In this document: piece after piece, positions 15,772 through 23,340 of the stretch
How positions within the stretch are numbered: position 1 is the stretch's first letter
How the letters are laid out: every line of letters starts with the position of its first letter
Assembly (NCBI GenBank): GCA_035279545.1
Contig: DATEHM010000012.1
Location: forward strand, 1-23,368
Direction: 5' to 3'
Source of the DNA: Segetimicrobium sp035279545
GTDB lineage: Bacteria; Sysuimicrobiota; Sysuimicrobiia; Sysuimicrobiales; Segetimicrobiaceae
Length of the DNA stretch: 23,368 nt
Notes under the pieces: generated by a model
Told to the model about the DNA's origin: nothing
What the model saw: only the letters and a program-made list of their open reading frames with translations
Database searches by the model: none
Made by a program: the position numbers and the translations under genes

Positions 15772-16587
15772 ATGTCCGCGGTCCCCGGCGCCCAGCCGAA
15801 CGGCTACTCCCGGCAAGAGCTCATGGTCATCGAGGCGGCGCGCCACGTCCGCGACGGGGACGTCATCTTCGTGGGCACGGGATTGCCTCTGCTGGCGACG
15901 ACGCTGGCGCAACGCACGCACGCCCCCAACGTTGTCTGCGTCATCGAGAGCGGCGTGATCGCGCCCCTGGTCCACCCGACCCCGGTGTCTGTCTCGGACC
16001 CGAAGGTGATGCACCGGGCGGTCAGGCTGGGGTCGCTGCGCGACGTCCTGGGATGCCTGCTGCAGCGCGGGTTGATCGATGTGGGGTTCATCGGCGGCGC
16101 ACAGATCGACCGGTACGGGAATATCAACTCGACCCAGATCGGTCCCCCCGGGGCGGTGCGTCGGCGGTTGCCCGGGAGTGGCGGCGGAAACGATATGGCC
16201 TCGCACTGCCGCCGCCTGCTGATCATTACGCACCATGAGCGCCGGCGCTTTCCCGAGCGCTGCGACTACATCACCAGCCCCGGGTTCCTGCACGGCCCCG
16301 GGGCCCGGCGGCGGGCCGGCTTGAACCCGGAGTTCGGCGTTAGCGTCGTCACAGATCTCGCGGTGATGGAGAACGATCCCGTCACCTGCGCGCTGCGGAT
16401 CGTGAAACTCATGCCGGGCATCACGGTGGACGCGGTGCGGGCGGAGACGGGGTTTCGGCCCGATGCGACGGACGTGCGGGACGTCGCCGCGCCTGGGGCA
16501 GAGGATCTCCGCGTGCTCAGGGAAGAGGTGGATCCGGACCGGGTCTACCTCAAACAGGAAGAGCCGGCGTCCGGTTCAAGGAGGTAG
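15772..16587 (+). CDS. CoA-transferase family I, subunit B
   Basis: Beta subunit partnering subunit A, 271 residues. Family features are GDVIFVGTGLPLLATTLAQ (about 29 to 47), then CVIESGVIAP, where E59 is in the position of the catalytic glutamate that forms the glutamyl-CoA thioester in family I enzymes. GLIDVGFIGGAQIDRYGNIN (about 105 to 124) is a strong subunit-B signature. Retention of the glutamate argues for a real transferase. The last 30 residues (DVAAPGAEDLRVLREEVDPD) resemble glutaconate-type subunits. The ATG is preceded by AGGAGG with 9-base spacing. The next gene begins 4 bases after the stop. Confidence 0.88.
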   Translation: MSAVPGAQPNGYSRQELMVIEAARHVRDGDVIFVGTGLPLLATTLAQRTHAPNVVCVIESGVIAPLVHPTPVSVSDPKVMHRAVRLGSLRDVLGCLLQRGLIDVGFIGGAQIDRYGNINSTQIGPPGAVRRRLPGSGGGNDMASHCRRLLIITHHERRRFPERCDYITSPGFLHGPGARRRAGLNPEFGVSVVTDLAVMENDPVTCALRIVKLMPGITVDAVRAETGFRPDATDVRDVAAPGAEDLRVLREEVDPDRVYLKQEEPASGSRR

Positions 16588-16591
16588 CGGG

Positions 16592-17449
16592 ATGGGGTCC
16601 ACGCCGGTCGGGGGAGGTCGGGAGTCGTTCCACTGGCGGACCGGGATCGCCTACAAGACCAAAGAGAAGATCGTCGTCCGCGGGTACGATCTGAACGAGC
16701 TCACCGGCAACATCAGCTTTGCCGAGATGGCCTACCTGGTGTGGCGCGGGGAGCTGCCCCCTCCCGCACACGGCCGCATGCTCGACGCCGTCTTGGTCAG
16801 CATGGCCGAGCACGCCTTCTCGCCTTCGTCGGCGGCGACCCGGTTCGTCGCGTCGGGCGGCGTGCCGTTGCACGTTGGGGTGGCGGGGGGAATGCTGGCC
16901 ATCGGCTCCCTGCACGGCACGGCGGACCGTCCGGCCGAACTGTTCAAAGACGCGGTCGATCGCATGCGGCGGGATCATCTCAGCCTGGAGGTCGCGGCGC
17001 AGCAGGTGGCGGGCGAGGCCCGCCGCGCCGGCCGGCGGCTCCCGGGGTTCCACCATCCCCAGCATATCCAGGACCCCCGGACCGCCCGGCTGCTGGCGAT
17101 CGCCGACCAGTTGGGCGTCTCGGCGCGCTATGTCGCCATGGCCCGGGCCCTGGAGGCGGCGACGGAATCCTTTTGGGGGCGCCGGATCTACCTGAACGGG
17201 CCGGGCGCGGTCGGCGCGATCTGTCTGGACATGGGATTTGACACCGAGCTGATCAAGGGGGTCTTCCTGCTCTCGCGGACGGTGTCGCTGGTGGCCCATG
17301 CCCACGAGGAGGTCCACCGGGAAAAGGGATGGCGCGGCTCGATGAACGCATCGATCGTCCAGCCGCTGGATCTGGAGCTGCAGCGGCCGGAGTTCTACGA
17401 TGGCCCGCCGGATCGCGCTCTGCCGCGCGCGCGCCGGGAGAAGCCGTAG
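16592..17449 (+). CDS. Short citrate-synthase-family protein (citryl-CoA-lyase-like), atypical active site
   Basis: 285-residue member of the citrate synthase superfamily, lacking roughly the first 130 residues of full-length synthases, as in proteins annotated citryl-CoA lyase. Two catalytic histidines are kept: H108 in GSLHGTAD and H155 in GFHHPQHIQDPR. The catalytic aspartate position (the D of NVDFYSG in E. coli GltA) falls on P204 in LNGPGAVGAICLDMGF; the alignment is anchored by the following MGF and SRTVSLVAH. The enzyme may cleave or form a 3-hydroxyacyl-CoA (retro-Claisen or Claisen chemistry), with the acid supplied as CoA thioester by the upstream transferase. AAGGAGG lies 7 bases before the ATG, which is 4 bases after the subunit B stop. 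The reaction is inferred from fold and context only. Confidence 0.8.
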   Translation: MGSTPVGGGRESFHWRTGIAYKTKEKIVVRGYDLNELTGNISFAEMAYLVWRGELPPPAHGRMLDAVLVSMAEHAFSPSSAATRFVASGGVPLHVGVAGGMLAIGSLHGTADRPAELFKDAVDRMRRDHLSLEVAAQQVAGEARRAGRRLPGFHHPQHIQDPRTARLLAIADQLGVSARYVAMARALEAATESFWGRRIYLNGPGAVGAICLDMGFDTELIKGVFLLSRTVSLVAHAHEEVHREKGWRGSMNASIVQPLDLELQRPEFYDGPPDRALPRARREKP

Positions 17450-17452
17450 CCC

Positions 17453-18922
17453 GTGCGGACCTCTATCCTGGAAGGGATTCCCGAGGGCCGGGTGTTCATC
17501 GGCGGCGAGTGGCTCGGGACCGCGGCGGGTCGATCGTTCCCCACCTTTAACCCCGCCACCGGAGAAGCGCTCGGCAGTGTGCCGTTGGCCGACGCCGCCG
17601 ACGTCGACCGGGCGGTCGGCGCCGCCGCCGAGGCCTTTCCCGGATGGGCGGCCACCCCGGGCCCCGAGCGCGGCAGGCGCCTGCGCGCCCTGGCGGCGGC
17701 GCTGCGCGAGGGGCGGGAGGACCTGGCCCGCCTCGATGCGATCAACTCCGGAAACGTCATCTCCGGAATGCGGAAGGACGTCGACTGGGCGGCCGATTCC
17801 CTCGAGTACTTCGCCGGCCTCATCCCGGAGGTGAAGGGGGAAACGCTACCCACCGGCCCGACCGCGTTCTCGTACACCCTGCGCGAGCCGTTTGGGGTTG
17901 TCGGGAAGATCAACCCGTTCAACCATCCGATTCGCTTTGCGGCCGAGAAGCTGGCCGCCCCGCTCGCCGCCGGCAACACGGTCGTGATGAAACCCCCCGA
18001 GCAGGCGCCCCTCTCCTCGCTGGTCCTGGCGCGCCTCCTGCGCGACATCTTCCCTCCTGGCGCGGTCAACATCGTCACGGGGGATGGGCCGACGACGGGG
18101 GCGGCCTTGGTCCGGCACCCCAAGGTCCGGCGGATCGCGCTGATCGGATCCGTCCAGGCCGGGCGGGCGGTGATGCAGGCGGCGAGCCCGGAACTCAAGA
18201 CCGTGACGCTGGAACTGGGCGGAAAGAATCCGATCATCGTGTTCCCGGACGTCGCGGTGGAGGACGCGGTCTCCGCCGCGGTCACCGCGATGAATTTCAA
18301 TCGGGCGGGGCAGTCCTGCAGCAGCACCTCCCGGGTGTTCGTCCACCGCAGCCGCCACGACGGTTTTGTGGAGGCGCTGCGCGGCCGGCTGGCCGGGCTG
18401 CGCCTCGGACCCCCGGAGTCCGACGAAAGCGAGATCGGCCCGCTCATCTCCCGCGAACAGCACCAGCGGGTGCTGGCCTACATCGAGGCGGGGCGCCGGG
18501 AAGGCGCCCGGCTGGTCTGCGGGGGTGGGGCGCCCGACGACCCGGATCTGCGCCGGGGATTTTTCGTGCGGCCGACGCTCTTTGACGCGGTCCGGCCGGA
18601 GATGCGGATCGCGCAGGAAGAGATCTTTGGCCCGGTGATGGCGGTGCTGACCTGGGACGATGAGGAGGAGATGGTGCGTCAAGTGAACGGGGTCATCTAT
18701 GGCCTGAGCGCGGCGATCTACACGCGCGATTACACTGCCGCGCACCGCCTGGCCCGGCGACTCGAGGCCGGGTACATCTGGGTGAACTTTCCCGGAGGGC
18801 ACGAGCTGGGTTCCCCCTACGGGGGGATCAAGCAGAGCGGCATCGGCCGAGAAGAGTGTTTGGACGAGCTCCTCAGCTACACCCAGGTCAAGAGCGTCCG
18901 GATGCATTTGCCGCCCCGATAG
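17453..18922 (+). CDS. Aldehyde dehydrogenase family protein
   Basis: NAD(P)-dependent aldehyde dehydrogenase of 489 residues. All catalytic residues are visible: N157 in NPFNHP, K180 in NTVVMKPPE, E254 in LELGGKNP and nucleophile C289 in AGQSCSS. The C-terminal SPYGGIKQSGIGREE is standard. It resembles the betaine-aldehyde / gamma-aminobutyraldehyde branch more than the CoA-acylating branch, but substrate calls in this family are unreliable. GTG start, 3 bases after the preceding stop, with GGGAGAAG upstream. In context it should oxidise the aldehyde made by one of the two downstream aminotransferases. Confidence 0.95.
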   Translation: MRTSILEGIPEGRVFIGGEWLGTAAGRSFPTFNPATGEALGSVPLADAADVDRAVGAAAEAFPGWAATPGPERGRRLRALAAALREGREDLARLDAINSGNVISGMRKDVDWAADSLEYFAGLIPEVKGETLPTGPTAFSYTLREPFGVVGKINPFNHPIRFAAEKLAAPLAAGNTVVMKPPEQAPLSSLVLARLLRDIFPPGAVNIVTGDGPTTGAALVRHPKVRRIALIGSVQAGRAVMQAASPELKTVTLELGGKNPIIVFPDVAVEDAVSAAVTAMNFNRAGQSCSSTSRVFVHRSRHDGFVEALRGRLAGLRLGPPESDESEIGPLISREQHQRVLAYIEAGRREGARLVCGGGAPDDPDLRRGFFVRPTLFDAVRPEMRIAQEEIFGPVMAVLTWDDEEEMVRQVNGVIYGLSAAIYTRDYTAAHRLARRLEAGYIWVNFPGGHELGSPYGGIKQSGIGREECLDELLSYTQVKSVRMHLPPR

Positions 18923-18943
18923 GACGGGGGGAGGGAGATCGCG

Positions 18944-20326
18944 ATGAGCTCCACGACTCAGCGCCAGGGCCAGCCGCTCCCGGAGACGGCGGCGGTGCAA
19001 ATTCTCGAAGACGACCGCCGGTATCTCCTCCATTCGTGGTCGGCGCAGAAGTCGCGCCGGCCCCTGCTGATCGCCGGCGGCAGCGGAGCGATCTTCTGGG
19101 ACGCCCGGGGGAAGCGCTACCTCGACTTCGCCTCGCAGCTCGTCAACCTGAACCTGGGATTCGGCCACCCGCGCGTGGTGAGCGCGATCCAGGCGCAGGC
19201 CGCGGAGCTCTGCTACGTCGCCCCCGAGTTCGCCAGCGCCCCGCGCAGCGAGCTGGCCCGCGCGGTCGCCGCGGTGGCGCCCGGTGATCTCAACCGCGTG
19301 TTCTTCACGACCGGCGGGGCGACGGCGAACGAGGCGGCGATTCGGATGGCGCGCCTGGCCACCGGCCGGCAGAAGGTCATCACCCGGCGCCGCAGTTACC
19401 ACGGGGCGACGGCCGGCGCGCTGTCCCTGTCCGGCGACCCACGGCGGCGGGGGGCAGAGCCGGGGGTCTGGGGGACGGTCGTCGTCGAGGACCCGTTCTG
19501 TTACCGGTGTCCCTTCGGCCTGCGCTACCCGTCCTGCGGGATTCACTGCGCGGACCACATCGGCGAGGTCATCGAATTCGAAGACCCCGATACCGTCGCC
19601 GCGGTGATCGTGGAGACGATCACCGGCAGCAACGCCCGCATCGTGCCGCCGCCGGAGTACTACCCGCGGTTGCGGGAGATCTGCGACCGGTACGGTGTGC
19701 TGCTGATCTGCGACGAGGTGATGGCGGGGTTCGGCCGGACCGGTCGCTGGTTCGCCATCGAGCACTACGACGTCGTCCCCGACCTGATGACGCTCGGCAA
19801 GGGGATCACCTCCGGGTACGTCCCCCTTGGGGCGGTGGTGGTGTCGGACCGGGTGGCGGTCTACTTCGAGTCGAACGTCCTGCCCACCGGCGCCACCTAC
19901 AGCGGCCACCCGCTGGCCTGCGCCGCCGGGGTGGCCACCCTGGCCGCGTACCACGATGAAGGGCTGATCGAGCGCGCCCGCCTTCTGGGGGACCGCCTTT
20001 TTGCCCGGCTCAACGCCATGAAGGAGCGCCACCCCGCCGTCGGCGATGTGCGGGGGCGGGGGCTGTTCGCGTGCATCGAACTGGTGTGCGATCGAGAAAC
20101 CCGCGAACCGTTGACCCCCTGGACCCCGCGCGGGAGCCGGGAAACCCACCCGGCGGTGTCCGGCACGATCTGCGCCATGCGCGAGCGCGGCGTCTACGCG
20201 TACACGAAGTGGAACATGCTGATGCTTGCGCCGCCCCTCGTCATCACCGACGAACAGCTCGAGGAAGGGTTGCAGGTCATTGACGAGGCGCTGGCCATCG
20301 CCGACCGGCACGTGACCTCGGCGTGA
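18944..20326 (+). CDS. Class III aminotransferase, paralogue 1 (four-cysteine type)
   Basis: PLP-dependent omega-aminotransferase of 460 residues that moves the amino group of an omega-amino acid or amine to a 2-oxo acid such as pyruvate. D257 in ICDEVMAGFGRTG binds the PLP ring nitrogen and K286 in GKGITSGYVPLG is the Schiff-base lysine. RRRSYHGATAGALSLSGDPRR is the PLP-phosphate region. Residues 186 to 202 hold a cysteine-rich segment, C186-x2-C189-x8-C198-x3-C202, as I recall from some taurine- or beta-amino-acid-type members. The start has GGGAGGGAG upstream and lies 21 bases after the dehydrogenase. Substrate inferred only as an amino compound giving an aldehyde. Confidence 0.93.
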   Translation: MSSTTQRQGQPLPETAAVQILEDDRRYLLHSWSAQKSRRPLLIAGGSGAIFWDARGKRYLDFASQLVNLNLGFGHPRVVSAIQAQAAELCYVAPEFASAPRSELARAVAAVAPGDLNRVFFTTGGATANEAAIRMARLATGRQKVITRRRSYHGATAGALSLSGDPRRRGAEPGVWGTVVVEDPFCYRCPFGLRYPSCGIHCADHIGEVIEFEDPDTVAAVIVETITGSNARIVPPPEYYPRLREICDRYGVLLICDEVMAGFGRTGRWFAIEHYDVVPDLMTLGKGITSGYVPLGAVVVSDRVAVYFESNVLPTGATYSGHPLACAAGVATLAAYHDEGLIERARLLGDRLFARLNAMKERHPAVGDVRGRGLFACIELVCDRETREPLTPWTPRGSRETHPAVSGTICAMRERGVYAYTKWNMLMLAPPLVITDEQLEEGLQVIDEALAIADRHVTSA

Positions 20327-20534
20327 GCGAAGTGGGGGGAGGATGTTTGTCTCGGCGGGGGGAAGGAAGTGCCCGACGCGGGACCTCTCTACCAGCGGTT
20401 CGCACATCATCGACGCCTCGGGGGTCATCCATGATTCCCCGAGGCGGTGCGCGCTTCGGAGGGCGGGGTGATGCCGGCCCGATCGGGCCTGCCTCGAGAC
20501 CTGCCGGGTGCACCTACGGCGAGGAGGGCAGATG
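20327..20534 (+). other. 208-base structured gap between the two aminotransferase genes
   Basis: Far longer than the 3-35-base gaps of the rest of the operon. It holds a perfect 10-base-pair hairpin, CGCCTCGGGG (20414-20423) with CCCCGAGGCG (20437-20446) and a 13-base loop; a perfect 14-base palindrome GGCCCGATCGGGCC (20476-20489); and CTGCC (20501-20505), which can pair with GGCAG (20527-20531) next to the ribosome binding site of the second gene. No U-tract follows the hairpin, so it is not a textbook terminator. I cannot match it to a riboswitch class. The open frames here look non-coding. Confidence 0.55.
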
Positions 20535-21872
20535 ATGGCGCAGGTATTTCCGGCCGCCGGCGGGCGCGCGACCGCCGATCTTACCCGCGAGCACGTGCTG
20601 ATCCCCTGGGAGGCGCAGGGGGGGCCGGCGCCGCAGGTCATCGATCACGCCCAGGGCTGCGATCTCTACACGTCGGATGGCGCGCGGATCCTGGATTTCT
20701 CCTCGGGTCTCGTTAACGTGAACATCGGGCACAGCCATCCCCGCGTCGTGGAAGCGATCCGCGCGCAGGCGGGGCGGTTGACCTTCGTCAACCCCAGTTT
20801 CTCGACGGACGTGCGCGCCCGCTTGGCGCAACAGCTGGCCCGCCTCTCGCCGGGCCAGGCGCTGGTGAAGACGTTTTTCACCAACGGCGGGGCGGAGGCC
20901 AACGAGAACGCCGTCAAGATCGCCCGCCTGTACACCGGGCGCCACAAGGTGCTCACCTCGTACCGGGGGTATCACGGGGCCACGTACGGGGCGATCACCC
21001 TGAGCGGCGATCCGCGCCGCTGGCCCGCGGAACCCGGAGTGCCCGGCGTGATCCACTTCTTGACCCCGTACCCCTACCGCAGCCCGTTCTCGGTGCCGCC
21101 GGCACGGGAGACCGAGGCGGCGCTGGCCCACCTCGAGCACGTGCTGATGTACGAAGGGCCAGAGCACGTGGCGGCGATTCTCATCGAGACGATCGTGGGC
21201 GGGAGCGGGTTGATCGTCCCTCCCGATGGATATCTTGAGGGGATACGGAAGATCTGCGACCGGCACGGGATCCTGTTGATCTTCGACGAGGTGATGGCGG
21301 GGTTCGGACGGACCGGGGCGTGGTTCGCCTGCGAGCACTGGAACGTCGTACCCGACATGATCACCTTTGCCAAAGGGATCACCTCCGGGTACGTGCCGCT
21401 CGGCGGCGTGCTGGTGTCCCGGCCGGTCGCGCGTCACTTCGACGACCACATCCTCTGGGCGGGGCTCACCTACTCCGGTCACGCGCTGGCCTGCGCAGCC
21501 GGGTGCGCGAACTTGGACGTGATGGAGGACGAGGGCCTCGTGGAACGGGCCCGGCGCCTGGAGGGTGTGCTGGGAGACCGGCTGCGTCGTCTGGCGGATC
21601 GCCACCGCGTGGTTGGAGATGTCCGCGGCAAAGGGCTCTTCTGGGGGGTTGAGCTGGTCAAGGACCGGGAGACCCGAGAGCCCTGGGCGCCGTTCAGCAG
21701 AAGCGGGCCCAGCCCGATGAAGGCATTGCTCCGGGGCGCGTTCGACCGTGGGGTCTATCTCATCGGACGGTACAATATCTTCATGGTGGCGCCGCCGCTG
21801 GTGATCACCGAGGAGCAGATTGAGGAGGGGGTACAGGCCATCGACGGGGCCCTGGCCGAGGCCGCCGGATGA
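20535..21872 (+). CDS. Class III aminotransferase, paralogue 2
   Basis: Second PLP-dependent class III aminotransferase, 445 residues from the chosen start, clearly homologous to its upstream neighbour along its length. D251 (IFDEVMAGFGRTG) and Schiff-base lysine K280 (FAKGITSGYVPLG) are present, with YRGYHGATYGAITLSGDPRR in the PLP-phosphate region. Where paralogue 1 has its four cysteines, this one reads PYRSPFSVPPARE with no cysteine, so the substrates probably differ. Start choice: two ATGs in tandem follow AGGAGG; the second (20535) has the better 7-base spacing, the first (20532) only 4, and a GTG at 20508 is possible but unsupported. The binding-protein gene starts 73 bases downstream. 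Confidence 0.93.
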   Translation: MAQVFPAAGGRATADLTREHVLIPWEAQGGPAPQVIDHAQGCDLYTSDGARILDFSSGLVNVNIGHSHPRVVEAIRAQAGRLTFVNPSFSTDVRARLAQQLARLSPGQALVKTFFTNGGAEANENAVKIARLYTGRHKVLTSYRGYHGATYGAITLSGDPRRWPAEPGVPGVIHFLTPYPYRSPFSVPPARETEAALAHLEHVLMYEGPEHVAAILIETIVGGSGLIVPPDGYLEGIRKICDRHGILLIFDEVMAGFGRTGAWFACEHWNVVPDMITFAKGITSGYVPLGGVLVSRPVARHFDDHILWAGLTYSGHALACAAGCANLDVMEDEGLVERARRLEGVLGDRLRRLADRHRVVGDVRGKGLFWGVELVKDRETREPWAPFSRSGPSPMKALLRGAFDRGVYLIGRYNIFMVAPPLVITEEQIEEGVQAIDGALAEAAG

Positions 21873-21945
21873 GGATCGCGCGGCGTGGCCGCGAGAACAC
21901 GCGTCGAGACGGACCGGATCGAGCCAGTTGAGGGGGTGGTTGGGG

Positions 21946-23199
21946 ATGCGGTTGAGAGGACGATGGATCCTCGCGGGGATCGTAGTGCTGCTGATCGCAG
22001 GGCTGGTGATCATCCCGGCCCAGACCATGCGGGTGGCGCTGTCGGCGGCGGAACCGATCAAGACGGGCTGGGTTGGCCCACTGTCGCCTCCGGGCGGGTA
22101 CGCGGAAGGGGCGCTGATGAAGGATGCGGCCCAGATCGCGACCGACGAGATCAACGCCAAAGGCGGCGTGCTCGGCCGGCCGCTCAGCATCAGCTTTCAG
22201 GACACCCGCGGCCAGCCGGAGGAGGGGACCGCGGCGGCGCAGCGACTGATCTCTCAGGAGCACGTTGTCGGCATCACCGGCGAGTTTCACAGTTCGGTGT
22301 TCCTCGCCGAAATGGAGGAGGCCCACAACGCGGGCATCCCGATCATCGCCGTAGACGTGTGGGCGCTCAAGATTACCGCCAAGGGGTATCCGGAGGTGTT
22401 TCGGGTCGCCCCCAACCAGGCGCTAATCGCGTCCAAGTACGGCGACTGGATCGCCGCGGCCGGGTTCAAGAACGTGGCCGTGATCTACGAGAAGACGGAC
22501 GGCGGGACGAGCGCCCGGGATGTCCTGCTGCCGACGCTGGATAAGCACCGCGTGCACTACGACGTCGTCGGCGCGGACCTCAACGCGACGGAGTTTACGG
22601 CGCAGATCGAGCGGTTCAAGAGCCATACCCCGCCTTACGATTTCTTCATGAGCATCTACAGTGAGGCCGGCGCCTATCCGATGATCAGCCAGGCGTACAG
22701 CCTGGGGTTCGCGCCGTCGGCCCACACGGGCGTCGCCAACACGGGGGGCCCGGCGGTCGATCCCACGTTTTGGAAGAACGTGGGAGAGGCGGGGAAGTAC
22801 GTCGTGACCGAGGTCGTCGGCCTGCCCAAGACCGCGTGGAACGACAAGACCAAGGCGTTCGTCGCGGCGTTCCAGAAGCGCTTCAACGAGGCGCCATCGC
22901 CGCAGGCGATCGAGAACTACGACGCCCAGTGGATCCTGGCCGACGCGATCAAGCGCGCCAAGTCCACCGATGGGAAGGCGATCATCGCGGCACTTGAGAA
23001 GACCCATTGGGTCGGCGGCCGCGGCCTGTACACGTTCTCGACCGGCCACACCCCCGACTGGGCGTACCACCAGTTCATGGGCGCGCCGGTTGAGCTCGTG
23101 CAGTTCGACAAAGTCGGCCAGACACCCGAGGATGCGCCGATCATCTGGCCGCGGAACGTCGCCAACGTGAAATACATGTACCTGAAGCCGACGAAGTGA
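21946..23199 (+). CDS. ABC-transporter solute-binding protein (Liv/type I periplasmic-binding fold)
   Basis: Extracytoplasmic binding protein of the branched-chain-amino-acid-like (Peripla_BP_6) family, 417 residues. The N-terminus is a signal or anchor: basic residues at 2, 4 and 6, a hydrophobic stretch WILAGIVVLLIAGLVIIPA, then ALSAAEP as a possible cleavage region. No lipobox cysteine is present. The mature part opens with IKTGWVGPLSPPGGYAEG and continues with DEINAKGGVLGRPLSISFQDT and the VAVIYEK strand, all typical. The ATG follows a GAGGGGGTGG region. Its place at the end of the aminotransferase operon suggests it captures the substrate that the operon degrades. Permease and ATPase genes would be expected beyond the window; none is visible here. 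Confidence 0.92.
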   Translation: MRLRGRWILAGIVVLLIAGLVIIPAQTMRVALSAAEPIKTGWVGPLSPPGGYAEGALMKDAAQIATDEINAKGGVLGRPLSISFQDTRGQPEEGTAAAQRLISQEHVVGITGEFHSSVFLAEMEEAHNAGIPIIAVDVWALKITAKGYPEVFRVAPNQALIASKYGDWIAAAGFKNVAVIYEKTDGGTSARDVLLPTLDKHRVHYDVVGADLNATEFTAQIERFKSHTPPYDFFMSIYSEAGAYPMISQAYSLGFAPSAHTGVANTGGPAVDPTFWKNVGEAGKYVVTEVVGLPKTAWNDKTKAFVAAFQKRFNEAPSPQAIENYDAQWILADAIKRAKSTDGKAIIAALEKTHWVGGRGLYTFSTGHTPDWAYHQFMGAPVELVQFDKVGQTPEDAPIIWPRNVANVKYMYLKPTK

Positions 23200-23230
23200 C
23201 CCGCGCTACGCTCCCGTAATCTCCAATCGT

Positions 23231-23273
23231 GGGGAGGACCGCACCCGTGGCGTTCCAGGCGTGCGGCCTCCCC
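23231..23273 (+). terminator. Strong stem-loop behind the binding-protein gene
   Basis: GGGGAGG (23231-23237) plus CCGCAC (23239-23244) pair with GTGCGG (23261-23266) and CCTCCCC (23267-23273): 13 base pairs with one bulged A and a 16-base loop, 31 bases after the stop codon. No U-tract follows, so it may be a partial terminator or an mRNA-stabilising structure instead. Confidence 0.5.
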
Positions 23274-23340
23274 GGTGGGGGAGGACACCCCGCTGAACGC
23301 GCGCCCGTCCCGCTCATCTGAGGGCCGCCCGGTCCTCCGC

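Noticed and set aside
14789..16587. IpdAB-type ring-opening hydrolase instead of a CoA-transferase
   Set aside because: Subunit B keeps a glutamate (E59) at the family I catalytic position and no steroid-catabolism neighbours are present.
20414..20446. Intrinsic terminator between the two aminotransferases
   Set aside because: The hairpin is strong but is followed by GTGCGCGC rather than a run of T.
20327..20534. Known riboswitch (guanidine, glycine, purine or T-box type) in the inter-aminotransferase gap
   Set aside because: Short look-alike words occur, but I could not line up the conserved core of any class.
20323..20535. A 70-codon frame in the gap between the aminotransferases
   Set aside because: Overlaps the stop of the first gene, is Gly/Arg-rich, and the segment is better explained by its inverted repeats.
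17846..20641. A 931-codon open frame on the minus strand opposite the dehydrogenase and aminotransferase genes
   Set aside because: It is the antisense shadow of well-conserved genes in G+C-rich DNA; the translation is Arg/Pro/His-rich with no family motif.
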